Below are positions 47,357 through 58,920 of a stretch of DNA of 64,000 bases, in pieces. The position numbers were made by a program, and so were the translations under genes. This DNA comes from Trichosphaerium sp. ATCC 40318. Its lineage: Eukaryota > Discosea > Flabellinia > Trichosidae. The DNA lies in assembly GCA_038496445.1 (NCBI GenBank), contig JALMLS010000502.1, forward strand, positions 1-64,000, in the 5' to 3' direction. Positions within the stretch are counted from its first letter, which is position 1. Every line of letters begins with the position of its first letter. Under the pieces are notes generated by a model. It was given only the letters and a program-made list of their open reading frames with translations, ran no database searches and was not told the origin of the DNA.

Positions 47357-49475
47357 ATGATGAAACAAGCCACACAGCAACGCCAAACTATTGTTTGGTT
47401 TTGTGCGATAGTTGCATTGTATGCTCAACTAGCATTCGCAGACGTTACTATCCAGTCTGTTAATGGTAGTACCGTGGTTTACGCAGTATCAGAAAAGTTA
47501 GGCTCAAATCGTAACGATTTTGCGCCGTTCGAAGCAACCTTAGTTCTATCTAACTACAATAACATAACAGGTACAAAAATCGATAAAACAGAAAGCGCGT
47601 TTTTAATTTCGCGTCGCGTTTTAACGTTTAGCGCATTCTTTTCCTTAATTGCGTTTAGGTAAAGCAGTTCTAGCTAGATTCCCTGTCGACCGTCAATTCT
47701 ACGGAGATTGGAGCGATAAAGGTGTTATTGCCATCATAGAGTATTTTAATGGTATAACGGATGAGCATTTGGGTAGTGCTGAGTACAGTTCCTTTTTCGG
47801 TACGTTTTGTTCAAAGCCGTTACCGGAAAAGTTTTCGCTTTTTGTTTTCTCTCGTAATAGCGTCTATGTACGGCGAGTATTATTGGAACTTGTATTCCGG
47901 GCGAATAGACGAAGTTTTGTGGACACACGGGCTGATTTATTCATTTTTTATTAAAATAGATCTATCGCGTGTTTCTGTACCTGTTCTCGTTCAACGAGAG
48001 CTCGACCCTGGATCATTCAATCACGAATATCTAAATATTACAGTTGAACCCAGAGAGAACGTTTGGAGAACATTGTATGATCGCAAATCATTCATAGGTA
48101 CGAAACACAGTTGTGCTGCAATTAGTGCAATCACATGCCACAGATAGAGTTCCATTCATCCAAATTCTTACCTTGCTTTTCCCCCCTACCCTATAAAAAC
48201 ACTAAGCGTGTTTTAAGTAGGTAGGATTTGAACGAATAGAACTATCTTATTTTTTCGTATACTAAGCTGCTTTTTCCATCTATGAGTTTACAACAGTATT
48301 AGTTTATCACGTGTTACTTGCATTGATCACATTTGTAACTCTTGGATATACAGTTGGAAGGTACCTAGCTGACTTTTGAACAACGATAAACTACTCGTAG
48401 TTGTAGACATTAACAAGACTCACCTGTGAGCTGTCGTGATTAATCGCTTTTCAACCAATAGGTTTATACAATATCAGATTGTAGTTGGATTTCAAGTATC
48501 CATAGCCCAAATTGCACTCATACTAGAAATATGCGGACTATTATTCAGAGTACTGTTTGTACTTGATCCAATGGGTTACCTTAATTTATTTCCTCAATGG
48601 CTCGTAGAGTCAATGTTTCTATTCTTTCTACCATGGGCTATATCAACAACACTACTAATTATCTTATACTGGTAAGTAAGAACACGAACGCAGTGACAAC
48701 AAAATTCCAACAGAGTGTTGTCAACATCTTTGGTTTTTTTCTTAATTTTTTCTTGTAGGCATGAGTCTCTTTCACGAGCAAGTATTGCAGTTACTCCTTT
48801 TTTATCTAAATTTAAGATACCTTTTTATATCTTAAGTGGTGTACTGCTTGTTGTTGAAGTAACATTAACAGTATCACGTACAGCGTTGGTATACAAGAAG
48901 AATGAAAGCCCTTTTTTCTTCGCTTCTCAAGTAATAACTGCAGTGTTATATCTTCTTATACATATTGTTGTTCTCGTATACTGCTTGTATGTATGCTTCA
49001 AGATATTCAAACTACTGAGAACATTAAAATCAGTCAGACTGAAGAGGATGGTTAAAACTGTACGTTCACACATGCTGTAGCAACAACTGCTTGTTTGTTT
49101 AATTCTTTCATAGTTGGTTGTCAGAGTCAGCTTGTACAGTGTTTTGCTTGCCTTTATTGTAATTGAGAGTGCTGCTTTTGTGGTCTGTACGTTTGAGTAA
49201 CATACATTTTATTACTGTGAGTTAATAGTCACGATACAGGGCATGGATTTCAGACAAATCCAGTTGGGAAAGCTGGTTTTTGGTTTTTTCTGTACACCAA
49301 TGCAAATGCATTGACAGCTGTTCAAGTCTATAGTTTCAATCCTAGAGACAAAACTAAAAAGAAAACAACTCAGTCTTCTGATACAAACACAATTGATACA
49401 GAAGAAGGTCACGAACTTAGTGGAATATCTACTGTTGATATAGGAGATCATAGAGTTTGTGATTCAACAACTTAG
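47357..49475 (+). CDS. Seven-TM protein with signal peptide and extracellular N-terminus
   Basis: ATG 47357 is followed by a signal peptide (IVWFCAIVALYAQLAFADV). An extracellular region of about 200 residues follows (SNYNNITG, VLARFPVDRQFYGDW, ELDPGSFNHEYLNITVEP). Then come about seven hydrophobic helices, including VGFQVSIAQIALILEICGLL, FLPWAISTTLLIILYW, IPFYILSGVLLVVEVTLTV, VITAVLYLLIHIVVLVYCLY and LLAFIVIESAAFVV, with YSFNPRDKTKKKTTQSSD as a polar cytosolic tail. WHESLSRAS after a helix recalls THH1/TOM1/GPR137-like proteins, but this is a weak match. The stop is at 49475. It could be a receptor. Confidence 0.65.
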
Positions 49476-49857
49476 ATTACATGGTGAAGATCCTGTAATC
49501 AAATGGTAAAATCACTCGACTGCACAAATTTCGGTCTATAAAATGACTAAATAAAAAAAACTTATATCAACAGAATTTGCTTTGTAAAATAAAGGTTATC
49601 ACGTGTTTACAATTTTTTGAGCAACAAACCAATCCACGTCATTGCCATGATTAAGCTTGCGAGGTGGTAGTACCACTCAGCTATTACTACAAGGCGGAAA
49701 CTTAATGCTCTGCTAAGAAATGGTTTTCGTTCTTGGTAAAATGCCTCAGCAGCAGGGGTATAGTAGGTATACTTCTAAGCAATCTGAACTGATTTGTGAT
49801 TTAGGATGACTGGACAACACCTGTGAGACATATACAGTTCTTGATCATCTTAGAGGT
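49476..49857. other. Convergent intergenic region, no gene seen
   Basis: 3' ends of the seven-TM gene and the PhyH gene meet here. One CACGTG at about 49600. Confidence 0.45.
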
Positions 49858-50628
49858 TTATATACTTCTTATAAGAGGATCTAAGCCAGTGCGTGTATAA
49901 TATATCGGTGGCATTTCAAGTAATTTTGAATGAAAATACGCCTCTGAAGGATTCTTACAAGTTGCCTTTCCCTCTCGGATATAAGTAACATAAAAAGTTC
50001 TCCTTGATGCTTTTAATGACTTGTTTGCTTCACTGTAGTGAGGCACGTGCATACCCATAAATAGAACATCACCAGGTTCAGCACAAATAGCTTTCCAAAG
50101 TGATTCACGAGAAAACTTTGTTAACTCGTCTTCTGGGATTAAAACACTATCAACGTCCCAACCATAACCGCTAATGACGTTGAGGCAACCATTAGATCTA
50201 TCAGCTTTGTCTATAGCCACTTGTACAGTAATATCAGGTGTAGACTTGTATGCGACGTACCCTGCGCCGTCCTGGTGAGCATTGAAGCCAGGAGAGCCTG
50301 GTAGTTTGTATATTAGCTTATCTTTGTAGATTAACGCTTTTTCTTCAAGTATTTGGCCACAAGCGCTAGAAATTGGACCATTATTAGCAAATATACTGCG
50401 TAAGCCAGTATGCGTTGGTAAAAAGTTTTCTGTTCTTGTTAAGAGTCTACCACGCTTTGAAGTGCAAGAATAATGTAAATGGGTATTGTTTTTAACCTCT
50501 GGAAGGTTTTGAATCTCATTTGCGTATTTTACGAGTTTATCTATTTCTTCAGTTGAGAATACACCCTTTTTAACCAAATAACCTTGATCAAAATACGTGT
50601 CTATATCCTTAGGTGTAAGAACAGCCAT
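49858..50628 (-). CDS. PhyH-family 2-oxoglutarate/Fe(II) dioxygenase
   Basis: A single exon of 256 residues from ATG 50628 (MAVLTPKDIDTYFDQGYLVK) to the stop at 49858. The start matches the phytanoyl-CoA hydroxylase family (YFxxGYLVxxGxFSxxEI). The iron ligands are HQD in GFNAHQDGAGYVAY and the distal His in GMHVPHYSEANKS; the Arg that holds 2-oxoglutarate is in ASRRTFYVTY. LNVISGYGWDVDSVLIPED lies between them. The length fits bacterial-type PhyH proteins that hydroxylate small molecules. No peroxisomal signal is seen at the C-terminus (RSI). The lack of introns amid intron-rich neighbours would suit a transferred gene, but composition looks normal. Confidence 0.88.
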   Translation of the reverse strand: MAVLTPKDIDTYFDQGYLVKKGVFSTEEIDKLVKYANEIQNLPEVKNNTHLHYSCTSKRGRLLTRTENFLPTHTGLRSIFANNGPISSACGQILEEKALIYKDKLIYKLPGSPGFNAHQDGAGYVAYKSTPDITVQVAIDKADRSNGCLNVISGYGWDVDSVLIPEDELTKFSRESLWKAICAEPGDVLFMGMHVPHYSEANKSLKASRRTFYVTYIREGKATCKNPSEAYFHSKLLEMPPIYYTRTGLDPLIRSI

Positions 50629-50730
50629 CTCTGAATAAAGTGCTGCTTATTAACTGAACACGACTGATTTCAGTTGAAAAAACTGGTTTAAGACAGCTGC
50701 AACTTAACATAGTCGTATATTAGTTACAGG

Positions 50731-51126
50731 TTAATCAAAATGTCTGTACATCTTACTTTTGTCTCCGTAATGCCTTGAAATCCAGTACTCACAATATGCT
50801 CTATCGTGTTTCCCCAACGCAGCTTTGGCTTCCTCACGAGAACAAATGAAGAAACATTGTCCTTTTTCTTCAAAAAGAAATGCCTTTACATCTGTTAACA
50901 TTACACAAATATGCTCCCAATTCAACGACATAGGTGCCATACGAATAATACTTGATATCAGCTTGCCATTGTTTTTCAAAGATGGCTCAGAGCTGACCAT
51001 TTCGAGGAAATAATCTGAAACCACTAGTGCTCGAAGAACTGGATCGCAAGTCTTAAAATGCTTTTTAGTTAGATATCTAATTGTTTGCTTTTTAATCAAT
51101 CTGGTATTTACTGTTTGTTGTGTCAT
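50731..51126 (-). CDS. Unknown single-exon protein, 131 residues
   Basis: ATG 51126 (MTQQTVNTRLIKKQTIRYL) to the stop at 50731. The N-terminus is basic; the middle (APMSLNWEHICVMLTDVKAF, LFEEKGQCFFICSREEAKAA) and end (HDRAYCEYWISRHYGDK) look folded. I see no known domain, signal peptide or membrane segment. It lies just upstream of the PhyH gene on the same strand, also without introns, so the two may have a shared history. Confidence 0.55.
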   Translation of the reverse strand: MTQQTVNTRLIKKQTIRYLTKKHFKTCDPVLRALVVSDYFLEMVSSEPSLKNNGKLISSIIRMAPMSLNWEHICVMLTDVKAFLFEEKGQCFFICSREEAKAALGKHDRAYCEYWISRHYGDKSKMYRHFD

Positions 51127-51297
51127 TAACTGCTATGCTGCTGCTTTTGTTGATGTGGAAGTAAATGAAAAAAAGGTGAAATTTCTTTAACTTTTCAATC
51201 ATGTATTCAACGAATTGAGTATGCCAAATGGGGCCGATAGTCTCTGTGCGTACTCTGTACTTTATAATTATGATATTCCAATAGTACTTTGTAGGTA

Positions 51298-52135
51298 TTA
51301 CATACTTATCAGTACTATTAACACAGAAAGGTTATGCACTAATTGAACAGCGCCTGAGTTTACAGTTGAGCTTGATGGACTGATTGGACCAGCAGTGCTA
51401 TTAAACGCAGTTGTAGGAGGAACAGTGGTGCTAGTGAGAGTTATAGGCGCTTCTGTGGTTGTAATTGGATGTAGTCGTTGGCTTTGTAGGCGCTTCTGTC
51501 GTTGGTGGTGCTGTAGTCGGCGGCAGGGTCGGCGGACCTGTTGTTGTTGGTGGAGGGCACTCAACAAAGTCGAAACTTTCAGCAAACAAATATGAAATCG
51601 TGGTGCTACAATTAGGTGCGGTTCTAGCCCTTCCATGACAACCTATAAAAGAGTGAATACAGAATAACAAAAAGGACTCTATTATTTTGGGAGGTCAATC
51701 ATACCATAGCTACACCACAGCTGGGTGGTACCGCTTGTTCAAAACTCAAGTCCAGCCACGTGATTTTTATTCCCAATCGGGTCGTGAAATCACTTTCAGG
51801 GAGAAGGCTTGATGCGACAGCATTCGATACTGACACTGAACCAATAGCAATGCGATCGTTTATGGATCATGCTACGAGGAAGGAATTAAATGGAGATGGT
51901 GTAGCAACAACATCAATAAATGATGAAGTTGTTGTGTTATGGTCTATTGTTCTGATGATATTCAGCGTTGCATTTTGTTCACATGATAGTTTAAACAGAA
52001 TTGTTTTGGCTACCAGTCCATTTAGGGAGTCTGTATAAGACACTGCAAATAGATCTGATACTTCGTTGTATGCAATAGAAAAGCCTTCAATGGCATTGGT
52101 AACGTGGTACGTTGACGCCACAAAAGCCAATCGGT
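51298..52135 (-). pseudogene. Truncated mucin-like surface protein, paralogue of the gene at 53.8-56.0 kb
   Basis: Exons encode STYHVTNAIEGFSIAYNEVS, ILFKLSCEQNATLN, HNTTTSSFIDVVATPSPFN, ITWLDLSFEQ, ECPPPTTTGPPTLPPTTAPP and a hydrophobic C-terminus (LVHNLSVLIVLISM) like a GPI signal. Blocks match the larger gene downstream ([31 protein letters not shown]). Unlike that gene it has no start codon, signal peptide or N-terminal half: its open region stops about 75 bp from the divergent M6P-receptor start. In the Thr/Pro tract the frame changes; either a one-base shift near 51470 or an intron made from repeat sequence (CAG-GT to CCACAG) restores it. I call it a probable pseudogene or gene fragment; a first exon beyond the neighbour cannot be excluded. 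Confidence 0.5.
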
Positions 52136-52210
52136 AACTAAACCCAAGATCGTAACTAACTAAAAGCGAATAATGTTAAGTGATGATAAGTACTGTTCGA
52201 TAGCGACTCA

Positions 52211-53525
52211 ATGGTAGCGCTGGCTCTCTTTATCACTAGTCTATTCGTAAGCGCATTAGGATTCCCACCTGATTGTTCTAGGCTTGAACGTAAGTGTTAT
52301 TTTCCAGAAAAGATCCTGGATTTGATTTAAAATAAATTAGTTGGTGGCAAGCAGTATGATCTTTCTCCCCTCACTGTACGTCCGTTACTTTAAATATTTT
52401 TTACTAAAACAGGGTTTCTGACTCGTATAAATACGTAAAATAGTAGAACTTACGCCAGATACAATCATTTGATGTTTCTAGAGTGTGTTCTAGTTAAACA
52501 AAAAAAAAAAATCCCAAAAAATGACGAACATCATTTCGTACTATTTTATTAAAGGCACGTGATAGGCTTTGGGTATTCAAGAAAATAAAGGTAACTCTGG
52601 CACTGAATGGTATTTTAAATGGTCTGTCTGTGGTCACGGCCAAAGCTGTGGTAACGTAGGTGCGTTTGTGGCACAAAATGCTCCAGAGTTTTTCTATTGA
52701 CTTTTTGCAAAGGTAACAACGAATGTGCAGTGTGTTCATCCTGGTTCAGTTCCTCGTACTGTGAAGGAAAGTATACACAAGGAACGACAACTATTGGTCA
52801 CTACAAAGATACCAAAGGAGACGAAGGAGTTGAGTTTGAGTTTACCTGTACACTTCTTTGCTTTTTTCTTTCTTCCTTCGTTGCTGAATTTTATACAATA
52901 GCGGGTGACCTTGGCGCACAAGCTACAGTCACTCTGATTTGTGACCCAAATTACAACGGTATGTATACAGAGTTGACTCAGAATTGAGTCGGACAATTGT
53001 TAAAAAAAACCTCAAACACGTGATTAAAAACAAAAATAGGGTTTGAGAACACTGTTGTTGATAACGTAAATTCATTACATCCTAAAGTATGAAAAAAATG
53101 GTTTTGTTTGATGTTCATTGACTTTATTTACTAGATAACACTAAGATCAAAGAATGCTTGTCCAGTGGTAAAAGATAGCAGCGGCGGAAAAGGTGGTGTT
53201 AGTGTCGGAACAATCCTTCTCATTTTGTTCATTCTGGGTGTTGTCTTGTACGTTGTTTCTGGTGTCATGTGGAACAGATTTAAGAGGTACCTTCCATGCT
53301 ATGAGCCTATGCGGTTTACTTAAGAGCTGTTTCAGACAACAACCATGGAGCGACAAGCACCATTTACTTCCGAATTATTACTTTTGGATGAATCTCCCAG
53401 GATTCGTCAAAGATGGAGTTATGTTCATTGTTAATACTGCCACCAGAAGTCAAGGTGAATACGGATCTACTACTGAGTATGAACCTCCAGCCAGAGAATT
53501 ACCGGGTGTAGCAGAAAACACGTAA
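52211..53525 (+). CDS. Cation-dependent mannose-6-phosphate receptor homologue (MRH domain)
   Basis: The start is ATG 52211 with a signal peptide (MVALALFITSLFVSALG). The MRH domain begins CSRLE-LGGKQYDLSPLT and continues GNNECAVCSSWFSSSYCEGK, EFTC and YTIAGDLGAQATVTLICD. One membrane segment follows (VGTILLILFILGVVLYVVSG), then a cytosolic tail SCFRQQPWSDKHHLLPNYYF and WMNLPGFVKDG, which matches the CD-MPR tail pattern (H-PN-xFW-xxL-xxxDG). It ends YGSTTEYEPPARELPGVAENT-like, with Tyr and acidic motifs that could bind adaptors. Such receptors carry lysosomal enzymes between Golgi and endosomes. Whether it binds M6P depends on residues I could not align. Confidence 0.8.
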
Positions 53526-53793
53526 ATTTTAAAGCGATAAAAAAATACTGTTCAAAATAGCAAAGTTGTAATAACAGCACGACATAATAATACAAGACTT
53601 AAATACAATTTCAGTTGGGAGTTTTTGATACCTTAACTCTCATGATAACATACAAAAAGGCACTCACGTGTTTGTTTAAACATGTGTCTATTGTTTACCC
53701 ATATTAACCATGCTCTTTATGAATTGTGATCAGTCCAAAATGAGAAAAATTAGTTGATTGAATCTGCAGTTCGATTTATTCCAAGTTGTGTGT

Positions 53794-55996
53794 TTACAAG
53801 GAGAAGATTACAATCAAGCATACAAACACAGCAAAGTTATAAACTGATTGAATTCCTGAGCTTGTTGGAGCAGAAGGCATAGTAGGTGCACTTGTAGTTG
53901 GTGCAGTTGGTGCACTTGTAGTTGGTACGGTTGGTGCACTTGTAGTAGGCATCACTGGAGCAGTAGGCATAGTTGGTGCACTTGTGGTTGGTACAGCTGG
54001 TGCACTTGTAGTTGGCGGTGCAGTAGGTGAAGCTGTAGTTGGTGCACTTGTGGTAGGTGGGAGTGTTGTTGGTGCTTGTTGACACATAACAAACGTGGTA
54101 TCATCAGTTGCTACAGTAAAAGCAACCGTTGAGTTCGAACCTGTAGGAAGTGATCTGTCACTTTCTACTGCAATCTATAAAAAGAATAAATTCTCTCTTG
54201 TTTTTAAAGATGTTAATCGTACAATAGCAACACCACATGTTGGGTCTTGTTGTGATTTTACATCTGATAAGTCCAACCACGAGATTTGTGGTCCAGTGCT
54301 GTCTATAAAGTCATTTGCAGGAAGCGTAGTTGTTGTAGTGAATGCACTCGAGTTTGACAATGAAGCAACGTAAAAAGTGTCAACTAATCGCCATACTATG
54401 AGAAAAGAACTTTCTGCAGATGGTGTGGCTGTAATTGAAGCACCTCTCGAAGTATCATTATGGTCAACAGCTGAGATGACATTTGGTGTTGAACCCGCTT
54501 CACAAGATAGAGTAAATAGCACTGATCTTATACGGTCGGGATCGCCTTCTTCTCTAAAGACAACTCCGAATTGATCTAACCTCTTGTTGTATGCAATAGA
54601 AATTTCATCAAGTACGGCGGAGGTTATGTTAACAATAGTTTGTTCGAAAGCATGCTAGAGAGATTGTTAGTAGATGACCTTGGAAGGACAAAAAAGAATG
54701 TATCTTACTCTTAACCCATTTTGTATAGCTGTAACCTGAATAACACCTGCATTACTATTTGATCTAAATGCTGACACATAACACTCTCCTTTACCCACAG
54801 TCACATCAGAAAAAGGAGGATCATCGGTAACTAAAGACAAATTGTATTAGCACAGAAAAAAAAGAAAAAAGAAAACTCATACAGTTGCCAGGTTTTAGCG
54901 TAACGTTTTTTGTGCCTGCATCGACTGCCAAAGAAACCAATTTGTCGTTGCTATCAATATAATTGACGATGTAACTATCAATAGCTATACAACAAAGAAA
55001 CCGTTAGTTTTATGTTATAACACATGTTCAGACATTGCGAGAATATCAAAAAAAAAATCCAAAGAAAGAAACAGAAAATATCGACTTTACATACATCGAT
55101 CATAAGAGATACCATCAACAAAATAAAACTCAGGGACTTGAGGGAATGCTAATTCTGCTGACATTACAAAACCCTAAAACAACAAAATTGGTTAGCTCAT
55201 TGAGAAGGAGAAGAAAATGGGAAAAACGTACAGTTGAATTTGCGGTAAAAAAACGCATTGCGCATCGCGCAAAAATTGATCCTCTTTTCATTGGACCAAA
55301 ATCCGGGTCACATGCTAGTAGTGCAAACTCGTTGGTACCATAAACAAGACCAACAGGCTCAATACGATTATTATTAGAATCTAGAAATCTGAACCTGTAG
55401 GTAACATTTTGCATACCTTCAACAACAAAAAGAGTTAGTAAAAAAACACGATAAATCAAAGGGAGGTAAAAATAGAAAAAAACACTGCAAAAAAAAAACA
55501 CCGCAAAAAAATTGTACGAGTTGGGTTACCTCACTACCAAAAAAGGTAAGGCAAATAAATGAAATTCATAAGTTGGGCGAATACCAAAAAATAAGTTAAA
55601 ACAAGCGGAGTTTTGAGGTACAGTCTTTTTTTTCTCTTTGTTGCGTACTAGGTGCTAGTATTACAGACATCTCCACAGGCTGGGTTTGCCCATTCGAGCG
55701 CTTGCCTGCGTTCTCCATTCTTATCTCGCTAGCGAAGCACACGGTGGGCCCATGAGGACTAACAACACCTGAGGCAACAAGCGGAATAAAAAAGCCTTCT
55801 TCGGCGGCAGGGTTTAGCGATGCTTCAACGCCATCCAGAGTACGTAAGTCTTGCCATTCGATTGGTTCTTGACCTAATAAGGGTATTAACGGTACCGTGG
55901 AGGTATTAATGAGAAATTACTAAGGTACGTACTGATGACTACTACGGCAAGTACTTGTAGTATTGCTAGTATAATTATCCCGCGAAAAGGGCTCAT
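53794..55996 (-). CDS. Mucin-like, probably GPI-anchored surface protein
   Basis: The start is ATG 55996 with a signal anchor or signal peptide ([20 protein letters not shown]). Exons encode several beta-rich segments: [102 protein letters not shown] and [20 protein letters not shown]. Then comes a Thr/Ser/Pro/Ala tract of about 70 residues with repeats of the TSAPT(M/V)PTTSAP type, a likely O-glycosylated stalk, and a hydrophobic end ([16 protein letters not shown]) that fits a GPI signal. Stop at 53794. An adhesion or coat function is inferred. The gene at 51.3-52.1 kb is a shorter relative. Confidence 0.65.
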
Positions 55997-57396
55997 TGTT
56001 GCAAACAAAGTTGTATAATTTTGGAATGTTTGTTGAGTTAGCTTAATTGTATCTGCGTTTAAGTGCCTATGTAATTTCACCTGAAAAAGAATTTTGTTAA
56101 AATACGTCGCTGTGCTACAAAAACTTAACTTTCACTACATTGTAGAAAACTTGCTTGGACTGTAACATTAAAAATTTCCGTGAAATTGGTGTTTTCGCTA
56201 ATCAATTTTAGCACTTTTTAGACAAAATAATGAAAAGACTGACAACCTTATTCGTGAAAGGTTATGAACTCCTATATAGGTGTCCATACAACGTTATCAA
56301 CTCAATATAAGTGTCCATACAATGTTGCCAGTATTCTCCTTATTTGAAGCATGATTAGCTAATTGGGAGAAATCACATCATTTATTTTTCATATAGAGCC
56401 TGTGGTTCACATAGAATTTTGGCCCAGACATTATTCTCCTGTGTCGGTTGAAGTAAATCATTGTGATGTCAACCTTTCATCACCGCAAGCCTCAGTTTCC
56501 GACTCTTTGACAGTTTTAGGCTTACATTCAACAATCACAGTTCAGAATGGCACTCAACCACGTTTCTTATGAAAGCTGCAATATAATAAAGCCATGACAA
56601 CATAAAAAAGTGTCGTACATATTAGTGGTTTGAACGAAGACTCCGATCAAGGTATTCACACAGTGCAGCACATTATTTTATCAAAAATATCATTCCAAAA
56701 AAAACAGAAAACGCATTTAGTTTCTCAATGCTACAGTTCTATTCAGCTCAAACTTACTATGCAAATTTGCACTATGTATAAATAGTTCTAGCGCAATACC
56801 TTATTCAACCACTTAGCGAAATTCTCTATTTCAACACACTTTTCACAATAGCAATATGATTTTTTTTTTTGTCGACTTGTACTTCATTGCCAGCAATTGT
56901 CATTCAATTGGCCATTCTGTACCGTCAAGATGATTCCCCTTAACTTACAAGTGGTTATTTCTATCTCGTGTGTATTCTCCTAGCTTCACATCATTAATGC
57001 ATTGTTCGTGTAATGGTCGTTATCACGCAAAAACTTGCACAATAATACTATTGCGTTGTAAAAGCAATTGGCCATACCAGTACATGTATTCTCCTTGTAC
57101 CACATTGTCAACATAATGACATTGTATGTACAGTTGGCCATGGCAATGCCAACAGTTCCATGACGTGCATCATTCACTTTGCTCTTCCAAATGGCCATTG
57201 CCACAAAATTTACTTCTGATTTTCAAGAAAGTCATTAGTCTAGGATTTTAGGCGTTGTCAATCGTATTGGCTAGTTTAGTTCTGGTAACGCTCACGAAGT
57301 GTACAAGTGGCTTTATAATGACAATAATTTGAAGTGATTGAAAATCAGTTTACATTCTCTGATTGATGTTTTATTTGTACCAATAGCCCTATAACC
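55997..57396. repeat. Intergenic region with degenerate short repeats
   Basis: About 1.4 kb without a gene. It contains repeated words: TGTCCATACAA followed by C/TGTT near 56280 and 56315; TATTCTCCT near 56332, 56437, 56973 and 57089; TTGGCCAT or its variants near 56910, 57068, 57132 and 57191. The last four lie in a stretch (56880-57200) open on the minus strand with repeated peptide GMANC-YN-I-L. The copies are diverged. It may be a decayed tandem repeat or repeat-derived element. Confidence 0.45.
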
Positions 57397-58920
57397 ATGA
57401 CAGCACATGCACACTGTACTGAAGAAACTATACCAGATGGTTATGCATACTATAGAGAAGATGACTCTGAACCGCTTTATAATATATCTAATTTCTGTTT
57501 TACAAACGACAGTGATGACCTAGTTGATATTGAAAGCGATATAGATGATGGAAATACAATTTGTTGTGGGTTTCTGACAGTAAAAGAAAAAACAAACAGT
57601 TCCTTATCTCCTGATTGTACGTTCGCAAGTGAAATTTTCATATAATAACGCTGTTTTGCTTAAACAGTTTTTTAACGTTTTTGTGGTTAGCAAGGTCTCC
57701 AATTAAAATATATGTTGACCATTGGGACGTTGAGTATGGTGAGAGTATAGAAGATTCAGCATTATGGATAAAGGGCACGATAGGATGGCACGTGTCACGT
57801 GAACTTTTTTTTTTTTTTTTTTTTCGGCTAAATTCTTTTTTTAAAGGTTTCGACTTGTTGATCCTTCTCCTCGTTTTAGAGGGCTATACCAACTATTATG
57901 GAATAAAGCATTTATTCTTTTTCATATTCATTTCACGTGTGAGGCCGAAACATCAATAGAGGGTCTATTACGTAATGTAAGAGAAGAGGCTGTTCATTTT
58001 GGTTTTTTTTTAATCGTGTTTTTTGTAGCTCGAATGGCGTGAGACACCTATTTCTAGAGCTGACGTATTTCGATACTGGAACTTTATTATGGAACATAAA
58101 CTAGATGATACATTTAATGAAGGCGTTTGTGAGAACCTAGTACGTAACCGTTGGTACTTTGCAACGAGGCTTATTATTAAAAAAGGAAAAAGAATCAAAA
58201 AAATGGAAAACCAAGCACAGATGTACGCTTATATTGTTGAACTAAAAACTCATAATCTATTACAGATGACAAGTCTCCATTAAGTAATTATCCTCTATAT
58301 TTGAGTCTGGAACAAAGTGAGAGAGTAGAGCCAAAGATAGAGAAAAAAGTAGCCAAGACATCGAGGGAGAAAAGAAAAACACAACGAGAAAGGAAAAAAA
58401 GAAAGGTGAATTCATCTGAATCGTCACGCTCAAGAAAAAGACCTAAGGTTATGACTAATATCACAAATTGGAATGCACATAGAACCACAAGAAGTAACGC
58501 AAAGAAAAACGGTATGCAAAACTTGTTAGAAGCACGTGAAGCTAAAAAACATTAGTCGAAATTGCACTTTCTCAAGTTCCTTCAAGACTTTGGCATCTAG
58601 GCGCATTGCAATGCCCTTTTTGTTTGAAATGTTTTGATGCTAACATTGGATCATTACAATTACACTTAAGAAAACATACATTAAATGTCTTGAGGAGTAT
58701 TAAAGATGAGGATAAGACTAACATTCTGAGCACTTCGTTCCTTAATCAAATGAGAATTCGAAATGCTATAGAAACTCAGATATGTACACTTGATGACGGT
58801 AACATAATTGCGAACTTCTATGGTAAAGCCCTTAATAATGATGCATCGAGTATATCAGAAAAGAAACCATTCAGACTTGGTCCGATGCCTTCAAGACTAA
58901 AGCAAAAAAAAGTGAACTAG
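57397..58920 (+). CDS. C2H2 zinc-finger protein, family unknown
   Basis: ATG 57397 (MTAHAHCTEETIPDGYAYY) and an acidic first exon (DDLVDIESDIDDGN) join to IKIYVDHWDVEYGESIEDSA, then through a GC-AG intron (57788-57846) to FRLVDPSPRFRGLYQLLWNK and AFILFHIHFTCEAETSIEG, WRETPISRADVFRYWNFIME, NLVRNRWYFATRLIIKKG, a long basic linker (KKVAKTSREKRKTQRERKKR) and a C2H2 finger (LQCPFCLKCFDANIGSLQLH, then LRKH). The stop is at 58920. The finger CPFC-x-x-x-F-x-SLxLHLxxH and the YWN helix recall SUZ12-like proteins, but the order would be reversed, so I do not adopt that name. A nuclear, DNA- or chromatin-binding role is inference. Confidence 0.6.

Noticed and set aside
48200-48260. GGATTTGAACGAA motif resembling a tRNA T-arm
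   Set aside because: No D-arm, acceptor pairing or anticodon arm within reach; it lies inside the seven-TM gene.
53837-54085. Second open frame through the Thr/Pro repeat tract, rich in Tyr/Asn/Cys (NYKCTN type)
   Set aside because: It is the out-of-frame reading of the ACN-rich repeat of the surface-protein gene.
55130-55501. Hydrophobic extension before the exon [13 protein letters not shown]
   Set aside because: It is the reading of a T-rich intron on the minus strand and not a membrane segment.
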